A DNA stretch of 39,070 nucleotides from Gemmatimonadota bacterium (GTDB taxonomy: Bacteria; Gemmatimonadota; Gemmatimonadetes; Gemmatimonadales; Gemmatimonadaceae). The DNA lies in the NCBI GenBank assembly GCA_021324635.1, contig JAJPIS010000106.1:1-39070 (forward strand), read 5' to 3'. The translations under genes were made by a program, and so were the position numbers. Below the pieces are notes generated by a model, which was not told where the DNA came from, ran no database searches, and saw only the letters and a program-made list of their open reading frames with translations. Positions 6,913-16,101 of the stretch are shown here, piece after piece (positions within the stretch are counted from its first letter, which is position 1; every line of letters starts with the position of its first letter).

Positions 6913-7965
6913 ATGTCCCTCGCTCGCTCGGCCCTCCTCCGTGCGTCCCGCAGCCCCTGGCTCGCCGACCAATTCCGCCGCCGGGCGTTCGCGCGCCGGG
7001 CGGTCCGCCGGTTCATGCCGGGTGAGGACCTCGAGTCGGCGCTCGGGGCGGCCCGGACGTTCGCCGATGTGGGCATCGGCAGCGTGCTCACCAATCTCGG
7101 CGAGCGCGTGACGACGGCCACCGAGGCGGATGCGGTGCGCGCGCACTACGCCGGCGTGCTCACGACGCTGCGCGAGCGTAACCTGCCCGCGCACGTGTCG
7201 GTCAAGCTCACGCACCTCGGGCTCGACGCCGACCAGGAGCGCTGCGCGCGCAGCGTCGCCGATCTCGCGGCATGCGCTGCCGAGAGCGGGTCGTTTCTCT
7301 GGATCGACATGGAGGAGTCGCACTACGTCGACCGGACGATCGAGATCTTCCGCCGCGTCCGCCTATCCCATCGCGCGGTCGGACTCTGCTTGCAGGCATA
7401 CCTGCATCGGACGCCGGCGGACCTCGATACCCTCCTCACCGACGGCGCAGCGATTCGGCTCGTCAAGGGAGCCTATCGCGAGCCTCCGGATGTCGCGATC
7501 CCGCGCAAGACGGACGTCGACGCCGTCTATCTCACCCTCGCCGGACGGCTGCTGGACCGCGCCGCGACCGGCGGCGCGACCCCGGCTTTCGGCACGCACG
7601 ACCTCGCCATTCTCGAGCAGCTCGCACGGCGAGCGGCCGGCTCTGCGGGCGGCTCCGCGGGCGGCTCCGCGGGCGGCTCCGCGGGCGGCTCCGCGGGCGG
7701 CTCCGCGGGCGGCTCCGCGGGCGGCTCCGCGGGCGGCTCCGCGGCCGCGCCGGCGGCGGACCGCGCCGGCCCCGGCACCCCGCCACCGTTCGAGGTCCAC
7801 ATGCTGTACGGCATCAAGGCGGCGGAGCAGCGTCGGATCGCCGCCGGCGGCACGCCCGTCCGCGTGCTCATCAGCTACGGCGCCCAGTGGTTCCCCTGGT
7901 ACATGCGCCGCCTCGCCGAGCGCCCCGCGAACGTCTGGTTCGTCGTGCGCAACCTGGTGTCCTGA
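6913..7965 (+). CDS. Proline dehydrogenase (FAD-dependent), monofunctional
   Basis: A 350-residue protein starting at ATG 6913 (MSLARSALLRASRSPWLADQ). It oxidises L-proline to pyrroline-5-carboxylate and passes electrons to the respiratory chain. PRODH barrel motifs appear in order: SVKLTHLGLD (K98), WIDMEESHYVD (about 130-140), GLCLQAYLHRT (158-167), RLVKGAYRE (182-190), GTHD (227-230), FEVHMLYGI (293-301), and near the end YGAQWFPWYMRRLAERPANV, which carries the proline-binding arginines. Between GTHD and FEVHML sit nine Gly-Ser-Ala-Gly units (residues 243-278), an unusual flexible insert inside the barrel made by a 12-bp minisatellite. No P5C dehydrogenase lies nearby. No clear ribosome site is seen; the leader carries the 29-bp repeats. 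Confidence 0.92.
   Translation: MSLARSALLRASRSPWLADQFRRRAFARRAVRRFMPGEDLESALGAARTFADVGIGSVLTNLGERVTTATEADAVRAHYAGVLTTLRERNLPAHVSVKLTHLGLDADQERCARSVADLAACAAESGSFLWIDMEESHYVDRTIEIFRRVRLSHRAVGLCLQAYLHRTPADLDTLLTDGAAIRLVKGAYREPPDVAIPRKTDVDAVYLTLAGRLLDRAATGGATPAFGTHDLAILEQLARRAAGSAGGSAGGSAGGSAGGSAGGSAGGSAGGSAGGSAAAPAADRAGPGTPPPFEVHMLYGIKAAEQRRIAAGGTPVRVLISYGAQWFPWYMRRLAERPANVWFVVRNLVS
7639..7746 (+). repeat. 12-bp minisatellite, nine units, inside proline dehydrogenase
   Basis: The unit GGCTCCGCGGGC is repeated from 7639. The first unit has one change (T for C) and the ninth ends in GGCC. Being a multiple of three, the array keeps frame and encodes (Gly-Ser-Ala-Gly)8 plus Gly-Ser-Ala-Ala. The near-perfect identity of the units suggests recent expansion. 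Confidence 0.95.
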
Positions 7966-8101
7966 CGGCCGCTCGACGCGAACTCGATCGAGTTCAGCCT
8001 CCAGACCCCGGACCTGGGTGAGGCACAGGACGAGCTCCCGGTCCGCCACAGCCTCGACGGCGTCGCCACCGAGATCACCGCCGACACGATGTTCGCCCAG
8101 C

Positions 8102-8135
8102 GTGTGGGAGCCTCGCGCGCGGGGCTAGGCCACAC
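8102..8135. terminator. Possible hairpin terminator between convergent genes
   Basis: GTGTGG (8102-8107) pairs with CCACAC (8130-8135), and an inner AGCC/GGCT pairing extends the stem. It lies between the end of proline dehydrogenase (7965) and the end of the minus-strand paa operon (8154). There is no T-tract, so the assignment is tentative. A 14-bp palindrome, AACTCGATCGAGTT, lies at 7981-7994 in the same gap. Confidence 0.3.
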
Positions 8136-8153
8136 CGTCGAGCGCCGGCGTCC

Positions 8154-8954
8154 TCAGCGGCCGGCAAACGCGGCGATCGCCCGTCGGGTGAAGTCCGACA
8201 GCACGAGCGACCCGCTCAGCGCGGCCCGCTGCGCGAGCAACGTCTCCCACTCGTCAGTGCCGCGCCAGAACACCGCCTTGAGCGCCGCCATCGCGTCGGG
8301 ATTGGACGCCGCGAGCCGCCGCGCGAGCGCACCCACGGCCGCGTCCAGCGCCTGCGTATCCGGTACCACCTCGGCGTACAGGCCGTGCCGCTCCGCCCAC
8401 GCCGCGTCGCGCCAGGTCGCGGCATCGATCGCGAGGGCCTGGAACGGTCCCACGCCGATCTTTCGTTCGATCGCCGGCCCGACGACGAACGGCCCGATCC
8501 CCACCGCCAGCTCGCTCAGCCGCACGGCCGCGTCGGCCACCGCGATCGCGTAATCCGCCGCCGCCACCACACCCACCCCGCCCCCCACGGCTTTGCCGTG
8601 GACGCGCGCGATGATGAGCTTCGGGCAGCGACGCATGGCGAGGATCAGCCGGGCGAACCCCATGAAGAACTCCGAGCCCGTGTCCGCGTCGCCAATGCGC
8701 GTCAGCTCCTCGAAGGACGCACCGGCGCAGAACGGCCCCGGAGGCCTGCTCCGCAGCACGATGACCCGCGCCGCCGCGTCTGCGCCCGCGGCCTCGACGG
8801 CCGACGTGAGGCTGCGGAGCAAGCTCCCGGGCAGCGAGTTGCCCTTGGGGTGTGAGAACGTGAGCGTGGCGACGCCGTCGGCCGTCTCGACCGAGACGGC
8901 GCCGGGCACCGGTGCGGCCGGCGGTGTCGAGGGTGACGCAGGGGCGCCCGACAT
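8154..8954 (-). CDS. Crotonase-family protein (enoyl-CoA hydratase/isomerase-like)
   Basis: A 266-residue protein starting at ATG 8954, 5 bases after the E1 gene. It is the last gene of the paa operon. Crotonase landmarks are 'VATLTFSHPKGNSLPG' (CoA-site strand), 'PFCAGASFEEL' (oxyanion region) and 'RVHGKAVGGGVGVVAAADYAIAVADAAVRLSEL'. The Glu that usually follows GGG (rat E144) is replaced by Gly (about G128). The second Glu (E164 equivalent) is kept at about E148 in LSELAVGIGP. A normal hydratase uses both, so isomerase, hydrolase or atypical activity is possible. It could take the PaaF place (2,3-dehydroadipyl-CoA hydration), but the missing Glu argues against a simple assignment. Confidence 0.82.
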   Translation of the reverse strand: MSGAPASPSTPPAAPVPGAVSVETADGVATLTFSHPKGNSLPGSLLRSLTSAVEAAGADAAARVIVLRSRPPGPFCAGASFEELTRIGDADTGSEFFMGFARLILAMRRCPKLIIARVHGKAVGGGVGVVAAADYAIAVADAAVRLSELAVGIGPFVVGPAIERKIGVGPFQALAIDAATWRDAAWAERHGLYAEVVPDTQALDAAVGALARRLAASNPDAMAALKAVFWRGTDEWETLLAQRAALSGSLVLSDFTRRAIAAFAGR

Positions 8955-8959
8955 CGGAC

Positions 8960-11104
8960 CTATGCGGCGAGCACGCGCTCGATCGCCTCGGCGACGCGAT
9001 CGGCGTCCGGGAGGACGGCGTCGAGCAGGATCTCGTGATACGGCATCGGGACGTCGGCGACCGCCAGGCGCTCCACCGGCGCGTCGAGCCACCAGAAGGC
9101 CTCCCGCGCGACCGTGGCCGCGATCTCGCTCCCGAACCCCGCCGTTTGCGTGTCCTCGTGCACGATCAGGCACCGTCCGGTGCGCCGCACGCTCTCGAGC
9201 ACCGCGTCCCGGTCCCAGGGTGCGATGGTGCGCAGATCGAGGAGGTCCACCTGGTCGGTAAACCGGTCGGCGGCGGCCGTGCACCGGTGGACCATCGCCC
9301 CCCAGGTCACGAGCGTGATGCCGCGTCCCTCCCGGAGGCGGCTCGCGCGGCCGAGGGGGAGCACGTACTCGTCGCCGGGATAGCGCGCGCTCCCGTCGCT
9401 CGTCATGAGGAGCGAGCGATGCTCGAAGAAGATGCTCGGGTTGGGGCTGCGCATGGCCGCCCGCAGGAGTCCGACCGCGTCCGCCGCGTTCGACGGGACG
9501 AGCACCTGCCAGCCGATCGCGTGCGCCCACGTCACCTCGCTGCTGAGCGAGTGCCAGGGATCGCCCACGTCCTTCCCGAACCCACCCGGCATGCGGACGA
9601 CGATCGGCGCCGCGAACTGGTTGTGGGTCCGCCACCGCATCGTCCCACAGTTGTTCAACTGCTCGGTGGCCGGGTCGGCGTACTTCCGAAACTGGATCTC
9701 GGCCACCGGCACGAGCCCGGCCACCGCCATACCGACCGCCCGGCCGATGATCCCCTCCTCGGACAGACTGGTGTCGAAGACGCGGTCCGGGCCGAACCGC
9801 TTCTGGAGTCCTTCGGTGACGAGGTGCACGCCGCCCTTGACGCCCACGTCCTCGCCGAACACCACCAGCTTGGGGTTCGCCGCCAGCTCCGAGGCCAGCG
9901 TCCGGCGCACGGCCTCGGCGAAGCGCACCACGGGTCCCTCCGCCGCCGCCTCGGCCCGCCCACCCAGCGCGACGCGCTCGGCCGCCGACAGCCCTCCGAT
10001 CGGCTCGGGATCGCCCGGCCGGGGCGTCTCGGCGTACACGAACCGCCGCACGGTCGCGGGGTCCGGCGCCGGCCGGCCGCGCGCGGCGGCCAGCGCGGCG
10101 GCCACATCGCCCTCCACCTCACCCTCGAGCACGCGCCACTCCTGCGGCGTCATCACCGCGGGGACGATGTGCGCCCGCAGCCTGGGGAGCGGATCGCGCT
10201 CCCAGTCGGCGGCGATCTCGGCGTCCGTCCGATAGCCGCGCTGGTTGTCGGGACCGGAGTGATTGCAGAGGCGCGGCACGGTGAGGCGGATCAGCGCCGG
10301 GCCGCGCCCACCGCGCACGTGCGCGACGACCTCGTCCAGCAGTCGCGCCGACTCGGCGGGGTCGGTGCCGTCGCCATCGCGCACGAACAGGTTGCCGAAC
10401 GAGGCGAGGTTGGCCGCGATGTTCCCGCCCGGGGTCTGCATCTCCCCGCGCACCGAGATACCGAGCCCGTTGTCCTCGATGTAGAAGAGCATCGGGAGCG
10501 ACAGGGTCGTCGCCATCGTGAGCGCAGACCAGAAGCCGTTGGTGGCGACCGATGCCTCACCGCCGAGCGCGACCGCGATCGAGCCCGCATGGCGCTCGTC
10601 GCCGAGGACGTGGCGGTGATATCGAATCGCCTGAGCCCACCCGGCCGTCGGCGTGAACTGCCCGCCGACATCTCCGGCCATCGGGAGCACCACCGGCCCT
10701 CCGCCGGGGCGCGGCGGAAGGTTGCACACGACGCCGATGTCGCGGCCGGAGCTGAAGCCACCCGTTCTGCCGAGCGGGCTCGCCAGCGCGTCGTCGATCG
10801 ACAGGCCGAGCGCGAGCAGAAGCGGCCGGGAGCGATAGTACGCGCCCGCGGCGTCGCCCGGGCGGTCGAGCAGGGAGCCGAGGAGTACCTGTGCGACCTC
10901 GTGCCCGCGGGCCGAGAACTGGTAGAGGACCAGGTGCTCACGCGGGACGCCCGCCTTGTTGCGGTTCGTCGACTCCTCGATGTCGTCGAGCGCGCGCGAG
11001 ACGAGGGCGTGATAGGCGATCCGGCGCCAATCGCGGGATGGGCCGGGCGCACGGTCGCGCGCTGCGTCGCCGCGCCCGGCCACGGGCACCGAGTGGGTCG
11101 TCAC
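8960..11104 (-). CDS. 2-oxoacid dehydrogenase E1, fused alpha and beta subunits
   Basis: A 714-residue thiamine-diphosphate enzyme. Residues about 30-400 are the alpha part, with a TPP/Mg site in 'GGEASVATNGFWSALTMA...FYIEDNGLGIS'. Residues about 405-714 are the beta part, with FGEDVGVKGG, FDTSLSEEGIIGRAVGMA, PVAEIQFRKYADPA and the C-terminal transketolase domain DLRTIAPWDRDAVLESV. It decarboxylates a branched-chain or aryl 2-oxoacid and reductively acylates an E2 lipoyl domain. No E2 or E3 gene is in the window. The gene sits 7 bases after paaD and 5 before the crotonase gene, hence in the paa operon. Phenylpyruvate to phenylacetyl-CoA is an attractive but inferred role; branched-chain oxoacids are the default family substrate. 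Confidence 0.87.
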   Translation of the reverse strand: MTTHSVPVAGRGDAARDRAPGPSRDWRRIAYHALVSRALDDIEESTNRNKAGVPREHLVLYQFSARGHEVAQVLLGSLLDRPGDAAGAYYRSRPLLLALGLSIDDALASPLGRTGGFSSGRDIGVVCNLPPRPGGGPVVLPMAGDVGGQFTPTAGWAQAIRYHRHVLGDERHAGSIAVALGGEASVATNGFWSALTMATTLSLPMLFYIEDNGLGISVRGEMQTPGGNIAANLASFGNLFVRDGDGTDPAESARLLDEVVAHVRGGRGPALIRLTVPRLCNHSGPDNQRGYRTDAEIAADWERDPLPRLRAHIVPAVMTPQEWRVLEGEVEGDVAAALAAARGRPAPDPATVRRFVYAETPRPGDPEPIGGLSAAERVALGGRAEAAAEGPVVRFAEAVRRTLASELAANPKLVVFGEDVGVKGGVHLVTEGLQKRFGPDRVFDTSLSEEGIIGRAVGMAVAGLVPVAEIQFRKYADPATEQLNNCGTMRWRTHNQFAAPIVVRMPGGFGKDVGDPWHSLSSEVTWAHAIGWQVLVPSNAADAVGLLRAAMRSPNPSIFFEHRSLLMTSDGSARYPGDEYVLPLGRASRLREGRGITLVTWGAMVHRCTAAADRFTDQVDLLDLRTIAPWDRDAVLESVRRTGRCLIVHEDTQTAGFGSEIAATVAREAFWWLDAPVERLAVADVPMPYHEILLDAVLPDADRVAEAIERVLAA

Positions 11105-11111
11105 GTGGCGC

Positions 11112-11657
11112 TCAGATCGCCTTGAACCGCTCGAACGGCTGCCGACAGTGCTCGCAGAACATCACCGCCTTGCATACGGTCGGGCCAAACTCGCTCCGTT
11201 CCGTCGTCGCGCTCGACCCGCAGTACGGACAGCGCACCCGCGGCTCGCGGCGCCGGAGCGGGACGAGGTCGGGGGACTCGCCGTCGCGGATCACATCCGC
11301 GGGCGGGGGCGGCGCGATCCCGTAGGCCGCGAGCTTCGCGCGTGCAGCCTCGCCGATCCAGTCGGTCGTCCAGGCCGGCGAGAACACTGTCCGGACGGTC
11401 ACCTCCGGCCAGCCCGCGGCGCCCAGTGCGGCGACGATGTCGCGCTCGATGACGCGCATCGCCGGACACCCCGAGTAGGTCGGCGTGACGGCGACGGTCA
11501 CCCGGCCCTCGTCATCCACCTCGACGTCGCGCACGATCCCCAGCTCGACGACGCTGAGCGCCGGGACCTCCGGATCCATCACCTGGTCCAGCACGCCCCA
11601 TATCGGCTCGGCCGTGCCGGCCGCCGTCACGACGTCGCCCCCCGGCCGCGTCACCAT
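11112..11657 (-). CDS. paaD: PaaD, DUF59/zinc-finger factor for the phenylacetyl-CoA epoxidase
   Basis: A 181-residue protein starting at ATG 11657, overlapping the end of paaC by 7 bases; a GTG at 11654 would give a 4-base overlap. The N-terminal MIP18/DUF59 domain has 'VLDQVMDPEVPALSVVELGIVRDVEV' and 'TPTYSGCPAMRVIERDI', the cluster-assembly Cys motif. The C-terminal zinc ribbon has CPYCGSS and CEHC. PaaD is needed to make active PaaABC epoxidase, probably by delivering or repairing its metal or Fe-S centre. Length is close to the usual value of about 165. Its place directly after paaC supports the call. Confidence 0.92.
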   Translation of the reverse strand: MVTRPGGDVVTAAGTAEPIWGVLDQVMDPEVPALSVVELGIVRDVEVDDEGRVTVAVTPTYSGCPAMRVIERDIVAALGAAGWPEVTVRTVFSPAWTTDWIGEAARAKLAAYGIAPPPPADVIRDGESPDLVPLRRREPRVRCPYCGSSATTERSEFGPTVCKAVMFCEHCRQPFERFKAI

Positions 11658-12472
11658 GTGGCGCCGGGGTTCGAGCGCTGGAGGATCTGCATCTCGGCCA
11701 GCAGGTGCCCGAGATGCTCCGTGTGCCGCCCCACGCGACCCCCGCGCTGCATGTAGCCGGACTCCGGGACGCGCAGCGTCGCGCGCCGCACGACATCGGT
11801 CACCTGTGCGCGCCAGGGCGCCTCCAACGGCGCCAAATCGGGGACGAGCCCGGCGCCGACGAGTATCTCGTCGACCGCATCGGTGAGGAACATCTCCCCC
11901 GTGTACCGCCAGAGATCGTCGAGCGCGGCCTGGGCGCGCCCATGGCTCTCGGCCGTGCCGTCGCCCAGCTTGAGCAGCCACTCGCCGGCGTGGCGCACGT
12001 GGTATCTCGTCTCCTTGAGCGCTTTGGCCGCGATGCCGGCCAGCGCCGGATGCGTGCTCCGCGTCAGTCCCTCGAGCTGATAGTAGGCGGCGACACCGAA
12101 GAGGAAGTGGCGCACGATCGTGACCGCAAAGTCGCCGCGCGGCAGCTCGACGAGCAGCACGTTGCGGTAGTCGATCGCCTCCCGCAGGTAGGCGAGCGCG
12201 TCCTCATCGCGCCCCGCACCCTCGGTCTCGCCGGCGAGCCGGAGAAAGAGCGTCGCCTCACCGATCAGGTCGAGCGCGATGTTGGCGAGCGCGATGTCCT
12301 CCTCCAGAATGGGCGCGTGACCGCACCACTCCGAGAGCCGGTGGCCGAGCACCAGGCGGTCGTCGCCGAGGCGAAGGAGGTACTGGACGAGGGCCGCGCG
12401 CAGTGCCGGGTCGAGGGCGGGCACCGCGCCAGGCTCGCCCTTCCGCTTCGCGGGATGCGCGGTCGATGCCAT
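11651..12472 (-). CDS. paaC: PaaC, structural subunit of phenylacetyl-CoA 1,2-epoxidase
   Basis: A 273-residue protein starting at ATG 12472, only 2 bases after paaB. It has the ferritin-like all-helical fold of PaaC: 'LVQYLLRLGDDRLVLGHRLSEWCGHAPILEEDIALANIALDLIG' (in pieces) near the start, then 'YRNVLLVELPRGDFAVTIVRHFLF' and 'ALKETRYHVRHAGEWLLKLGDGTAESH'. PaaC pairs with PaaA in the multicomponent oxygenase and lacks a full diiron site in known members; it stabilises PaaA and helps bind CoA. The N-terminus has about 20 extra polar residues relative to the usual 248-residue protein. Confidence 0.95.
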   Translation of the reverse strand: MASTAHPAKRKGEPGAVPALDPALRAALVQYLLRLGDDRLVLGHRLSEWCGHAPILEEDIALANIALDLIGEATLFLRLAGETEGAGRDEDALAYLREAIDYRNVLLVELPRGDFAVTIVRHFLFGVAAYYQLEGLTRSTHPALAGIAAKALKETRYHVRHAGEWLLKLGDGTAESHGRAQAALDDLWRYTGEMFLTDAVDEILVGAGLVPDLAPLEAPWRAQVTDVVRRATLRVPESGYMQRGGRVGRHTEHLGHLLAEMQILQRSNPGATW

Positions 12473-12474
12473 GC

Positions 12475-12819
12475 TCAGACCCGTACGCCGCGCGGCACGC
12501 TGTAGAACTGGGGGTGCCGGTACGGCTTGTCGTTCCCCGGGTCGAAGAACGGGCCCACGTCCTCCGGGGTCGAGGCCGTGATGGCCGCGGTCGGCACGAC
12601 CCAGATGTTGACCGCCTCGCCGCGGCGGGCGTACACGTCGCGTGCGTTCTGGAGCGCGGCCTCGGCGTCCACCGCGTGCACACTTCCGGCGTGCTCGAAT
12701 GGCGCGCCGCCGGGCGGCTGCACGAACACCTCCCAGAGCGGCCACTGATCGCCGGGCCCCGCAGAGGGGGAAGCGGCCGACCCGGCGCCGTCTCCACGCG
12801 GTGGCGCCCGGTCGCTCAT
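12475..12819 (-). CDS. paaB: PaaB, small subunit of phenylacetyl-CoA 1,2-epoxidase
   Basis: A 114-residue protein. ATG 12819 is preferred because it leaves a 22-base gap after paaA; an upstream in-frame ATG at 12879 would overlap paaA by 38 bases. After a low-complexity lead (PPRGDGAGSAASPSAGPG) comes the PaaB core: 'WPLWEVFVQPPGGAPFEHAGSVHAVDAEAALQNARDVYARR', then 'VNIWVVPTAAITAS' and 'KPYRHPQFYSVPRGV'. PaaB bridges PaaAC heterodimers into the larger epoxidase assembly. The N-terminal extension is longer than in the 95-residue E. coli protein. Confidence 0.93.
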   Translation of the reverse strand: MSDRAPPRGDGAGSAASPSAGPGDQWPLWEVFVQPPGGAPFEHAGSVHAVDAEAALQNARDVYARRGEAVNIWVVPTAAITASTPEDVGPFFDPGNDKPYRHPQFYSVPRGVRV

Positions 12820-12841
12820 ACGCGCGATGGTTGCTGCCACG

Positions 12842-13798
12842 TCATGCCGCGGCGGCCGACCCGCCCGACTCGGCGGCACGCTTGGCGGCGTAGGCCGCGG
12901 CCGCCTCGCGCACCCACGCGCCGGAGGCGTGGGCCTCGTTGCGGGCCGCGAGGCGCTCGCGATTGAGCGGACCGTCGCCGTGGATGACGCGGTCGAACTC
13001 GGCCCAGTCGATCGGGCCGAAGTGCCAATCCTTGGTCGCCTCGTCGTAGCGAAGCGCCGGGTCGGGGAGCGTCAGGTCGATCGCCCTGGCCTGCGCGACG
13101 GTGAGGTTCACGAACCGCTGCCGCAGCTCGTCGTTGCTCTTGCGCTTCACGCCCCAGCGCGTCAACTCGGCCGAGTTGGGGGAGTCCTTGTCCGACGGCC
13201 CGAACATCATGAGCGAGGGCCACCACCAGCGATCGACCGCATCCTGCGCCATGCGCTTCTGGGCCGGCGTGCCGGCGGCGAGCGTGGCCATGATCTCGTA
13301 GCCCTGCCGCTTGTGGAAGTTCTCCTCCTTGCAGATCCGGATCATCGCCCGCGCGTACGGCCCGTACGATGCCTTGGCCAGCATCGTCTGGTTGACGATC
13401 GCCGCGCCGTCCACGAACCACCCGATGGCGCCGATGTCGGCCCAGGTGAGCGTCGGGTAGTTGAAGATGCTGGCGTATTTCGCCTTGCCGGTCAGCAACT
13501 GGTCGATCAGCTCGGCCCGACTCACACCCAGCGTCTCCGCGCCGCAGTAGATGTACAGCCCGTGCCCGGCCTCGTCCTGCACCTTGGCCAGCAGCCCCAT
13601 CTTGCGGCGGAGGGTCGGCGCCCGGGTGATCCAATTCCCTTCCGGCAGCATCCCGACGATCTCGGAGTGGGCATGCTGGGACATCATCCGGATGAGCTGC
13701 TTCCGGTACCGCTCGGGCATCCAGTCCTTGGGCTCGACCGTCTCGCCCGCCGCGATCCGGGCCTCGAACTCGCGCTGTGCTGCCGCGTCATCTGGCAT
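12842..13798 (-). CDS. paaA: PaaA, catalytic diiron subunit of phenylacetyl-CoA 1,2-epoxidase
   Basis: A 318-residue protein starting at ATG 13798, preceded by GGAGGAGGCGGGAG, of which GGGAG is well spaced. It uses O2 to epoxidise the aromatic ring of phenylacetyl-CoA. The ferritin-like core carries diiron ligand motifs in '[22 protein letters not shown]' (in pieces; ExxH) and '[11 protein letters not shown]' (ExxH), with further helices '[22 protein letters not shown]' (in pieces) and '[17 protein letters not shown]'. Length matches the family (about 309). No PaaE reductase gene follows paaD, so electrons must come from a reductase encoded elsewhere. Confidence 0.96.
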   Translation of the reverse strand: MPDDAAAQREFEARIAAGETVEPKDWMPERYRKQLIRMMSQHAHSEIVGMLPEGNWITRAPTLRRKMGLLAKVQDEAGHGLYIYCGAETLGVSRAELIDQLLTGKAKYASIFNYPTLTWADIGAIGWFVDGAAIVNQTMLAKASYGPYARAMIRICKEENFHKRQGYEIMATLAAGTPAQKRMAQDAVDRWWWPSLMMFGPSDKDSPNSAELTRWGVKRKSNDELRQRFVNLTVAQARAIDLTLPDPALRYDEATKDWHFGPIDWAEFDRVIHGDGPLNRERLAARNEAHASGAWVREAAAAYAAKRAAESGGSAAAA

Positions 13799-13860
13799 CG
13801 TCACTCCCGCCTCCTCCGTCCGACCTGCCAACCGGCGACTCACCCCTAAATCTATCCCGC

Positions 13861-16026
13861 TCAGGTCACTCGCGCGGGCGCATCACCGCGCTGCGTGCGC
13901 TGCATGACGCCAGGCTGCGCGAGCGCGGCCGGGGCCTCGCTGCCCAGATCCCGCGCCAGCGCCGCGCCCGACTCCGGGAGCCCGGCGCCGGACCGCCGCC
14001 GCACCAGTGTCAGGATCGTATACACCGCCACCGGCTCGTCATGCTGGTTGGTGACCTCCACGTCCCAGGCGACCACACCCTGGGGCACCTGCCCCTCGCG
14101 ATCCTCTTTTACCGTCTTCTGCTTGCACGTCAGTCGGGCCCGGATCGTGTCGCGGACATAGACCGGCTTCACAAACCGGAGGCTCTCCAGGCCGTAGTTG
14201 GCCAGCACCGGCCCATAGGCCGGATCGACGAACAGCCCGGCGGCGGCCGAGAGCACGAAATACCCGTGGGCCACCCGCCGCTCGAAGATCGACTGCTTCG
14301 CGGCCACCTCGTCCATGTGCACGTAGAAGAAGTCCCCGCTGATCCCGGCGAAGTTGACGATATCGCTCTCGGTCACGGTCCGGCCGTGCGTCCGCAGCGT
14401 CTCGCCGATCTCCAGCTCCTCGAAGTACTTGCGGAACGGGTGGACCCGGTCGTGATGCTCCGCCGCCTTGGGCAGCCACTCCCGGGTGACGGCCGCCAGC
14501 ACCGTCGGTGAGCCCTGGAGGGCCGTGCGCTGCATGTAGTGCAGGACGCCACGGACCCCGCCCATCTCCTCCCCCCCGCCGGCTCGACCCGGGCCGCCAT
14601 GGACGAGGTGGGGGAGGGGTGACCCGTGGCCGGTGGACTCCTTGGCGCTCGTCCGGTCGACGATCATGATCCGCCCGTGGTAGGCGGCCGTGCCCAGCAC
14701 CACCGTGCGGGCGGTGTCGGGGTCGGCGGTGAAGAGCGAGCCGACGAGCGACCCCCGGCCGAGCTTGGCGAGCTCCACCGCCTCGTCGAGCGAGGCGTAC
14801 GGCATCACCGTGTTGACCGGCCCGAAGGCCTCGACGTCGTGCGGCGCCCGTCGGTCGAACGGCCGGTCATCGTAGAGGAGCACCGCTGGGAAGAACGCAC
14901 CGCGCTCGGGGTCGGCGCCGACCACGTCCAGCCGGTCGAAGCCGCCGTACACGATCTCCGCCGCGGCGCGCAGCTTCTCGAGGCTCTGCCCGACTTCTCG
15001 GACCTGCGCCTTCCCGGCGAGGGGCCCCATGCGCACCCCGTCGACAGCCGGGTCACCGATCGTGACGCCGCTCAACCGTTTCCCGAGAGCCGCGATCACA
15101 TCGTCGACCATCGACGCCGGGACGATCGTGCGCCGGATCGCCGTGCACTTCTGGCCGGCCTTGACGGTCATCTCGCGCACGACCTCCTTGACGAAGAGGT
15201 CGAACTCGTCCGTGCCCGGGCGCGCGTCGGGGGCGAGCATCGAGAAATTGAGCGAGTCCGCCTCCTGGTTGAACCGGACGGAGTGTTCCACCATCGCTCG
15301 CCCTGTCTTGAGCGCATGCCCCGTCGCGGCCGACCCGGTGAAGGCCACCGCGTCCTGGCAATCCACGTGATCCAGGAGATCGCCGGCACTCCCGCAGAGG
15401 AGCTGGAACGCGCCCGGAGGAAGGAGCTCCGAGTCGACCATCGCGCGGGCCACCGCCTCCGTCAGGTAGGACGTCACCGTGGCCGGCTTCACGATCGACG
15501 GCACGCCGGCGAGGAGCGCCGTCGACATCTTCTCGAGCATCCCCCAGACGGGGAAGTTGAACGCGTTGATGTGCACGGCCGCCCCCTCGAGTGGCACGCA
15601 GATGTGCCGCCCGACGAAGGTGCCGTTCTTGGAGATCGCCTCCATCGATCCGTCGACGTAGAAGCGCTCGTCGGGAAACTCGCGGCGACCACGGCTCGCA
15701 TACGCGAACAGCGTCCCGATCCCCCCGTCGATGTCGATCCAGCTGTCCGACCGCGTCGCCCCGGTTGCGCGCGAGAGGTCGTAGAACTGCTCCTTCCGCG
15801 CCGTCAGATACTGCGCGAGCGCCTTGAGCATCCGCGCCCGCTCGTGGAAGGTGCGCGCGCGCAGGGCGGGACCCCCGACCGTCCGAGCGTAGTCGAGCAC
15901 CGCCCTGAAGTCGATCCCCTCGGTGCTCGCCTCGGCGACCTTCTCGCCGGTGACGGCATGGAAGAGATCCGTGCCCTTCCCGGATCCCCGAACCCACGCC
16001 CCCCGCACGTAGTTCTCGAGCCGCAT
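13861..16026 (-). CDS. paaZ: PaaZ, oxepin-CoA hydrolase / aldehyde dehydrogenase fusion
   Basis: A 721-residue bifunctional enzyme. Residues 1 to about 530 are an NADP-dependent aldehyde dehydrogenase with [25 protein letters not shown], 'FTGSAATG', general-base Glu in [10 protein letters not shown] and catalytic Cys in GQKCTAIRR. Residues about 540-690 are a MaoC-like hotdog hydratase with '[18 protein letters not shown]', which holds the Asp and His of the (R)-hydratase site. The hydratase domain opens the oxepin-CoA ring, and the dehydrogenase domain oxidises the resulting aldehyde to 3-oxo-5,6-dehydrosuberyl-CoA. Both catalytic sets look intact. The C-terminal tail (about 40 residues) is extra and polar. 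It lies 75 bases after paaY and 62 before paaA. Confidence 0.95.
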   Translation of the reverse strand: MRLENYVRGAWVRGSGKGTDLFHAVTGEKVAEASTEGIDFRAVLDYARTVGGPALRARTFHERARMLKALAQYLTARKEQFYDLSRATGATRSDSWIDIDGGIGTLFAYASRGRREFPDERFYVDGSMEAISKNGTFVGRHICVPLEGAAVHINAFNFPVWGMLEKMSTALLAGVPSIVKPATVTSYLTEAVARAMVDSELLPPGAFQLLCGSAGDLLDHVDCQDAVAFTGSAATGHALKTGRAMVEHSVRFNQEADSLNFSMLAPDARPGTDEFDLFVKEVVREMTVKAGQKCTAIRRTIVPASMVDDVIAALGKRLSGVTIGDPAVDGVRMGPLAGKAQVREVGQSLEKLRAAAEIVYGGFDRLDVVGADPERGAFFPAVLLYDDRPFDRRAPHDVEAFGPVNTVMPYASLDEAVELAKLGRGSLVGSLFTADPDTARTVVLGTAAYHGRIMIVDRTSAKESTGHGSPLPHLVHGGPGRAGGGEEMGGVRGVLHYMQRTALQGSPTVLAAVTREWLPKAAEHHDRVHPFRKYFEELEIGETLRTHGRTVTESDIVNFAGISGDFFYVHMDEVAAKQSIFERRVAHGYFVLSAAAGLFVDPAYGPVLANYGLESLRFVKPVYVRDTIRARLTCKQKTVKEDREGQVPQGVVAWDVEVTNQHDEPVAVYTILTLVRRRSGAGLPESGAALARDLGSEAPAALAQPGVMQRTQRGDAPARVT

Positions 16027-16101
16027 TGACCCTGCCTGTCGTGGTGACGTTGGAGTGCTACCGAAGTACCGCCGAGAGCTGCCGCGTGGTGGCGAGTGCC
16101 G

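Noticed and set aside
8912-11125. 737-residue plus-strand open frame
   Set aside because: Exact antisense of the E1 gene with biased composition. The minus-strand protein has clear TPP motifs.
14626-16029. 467-residue plus-strand open frame
   Set aside because: Shadow of paaZ; no recognisable motifs and Arg/Val/Asp/His-rich.
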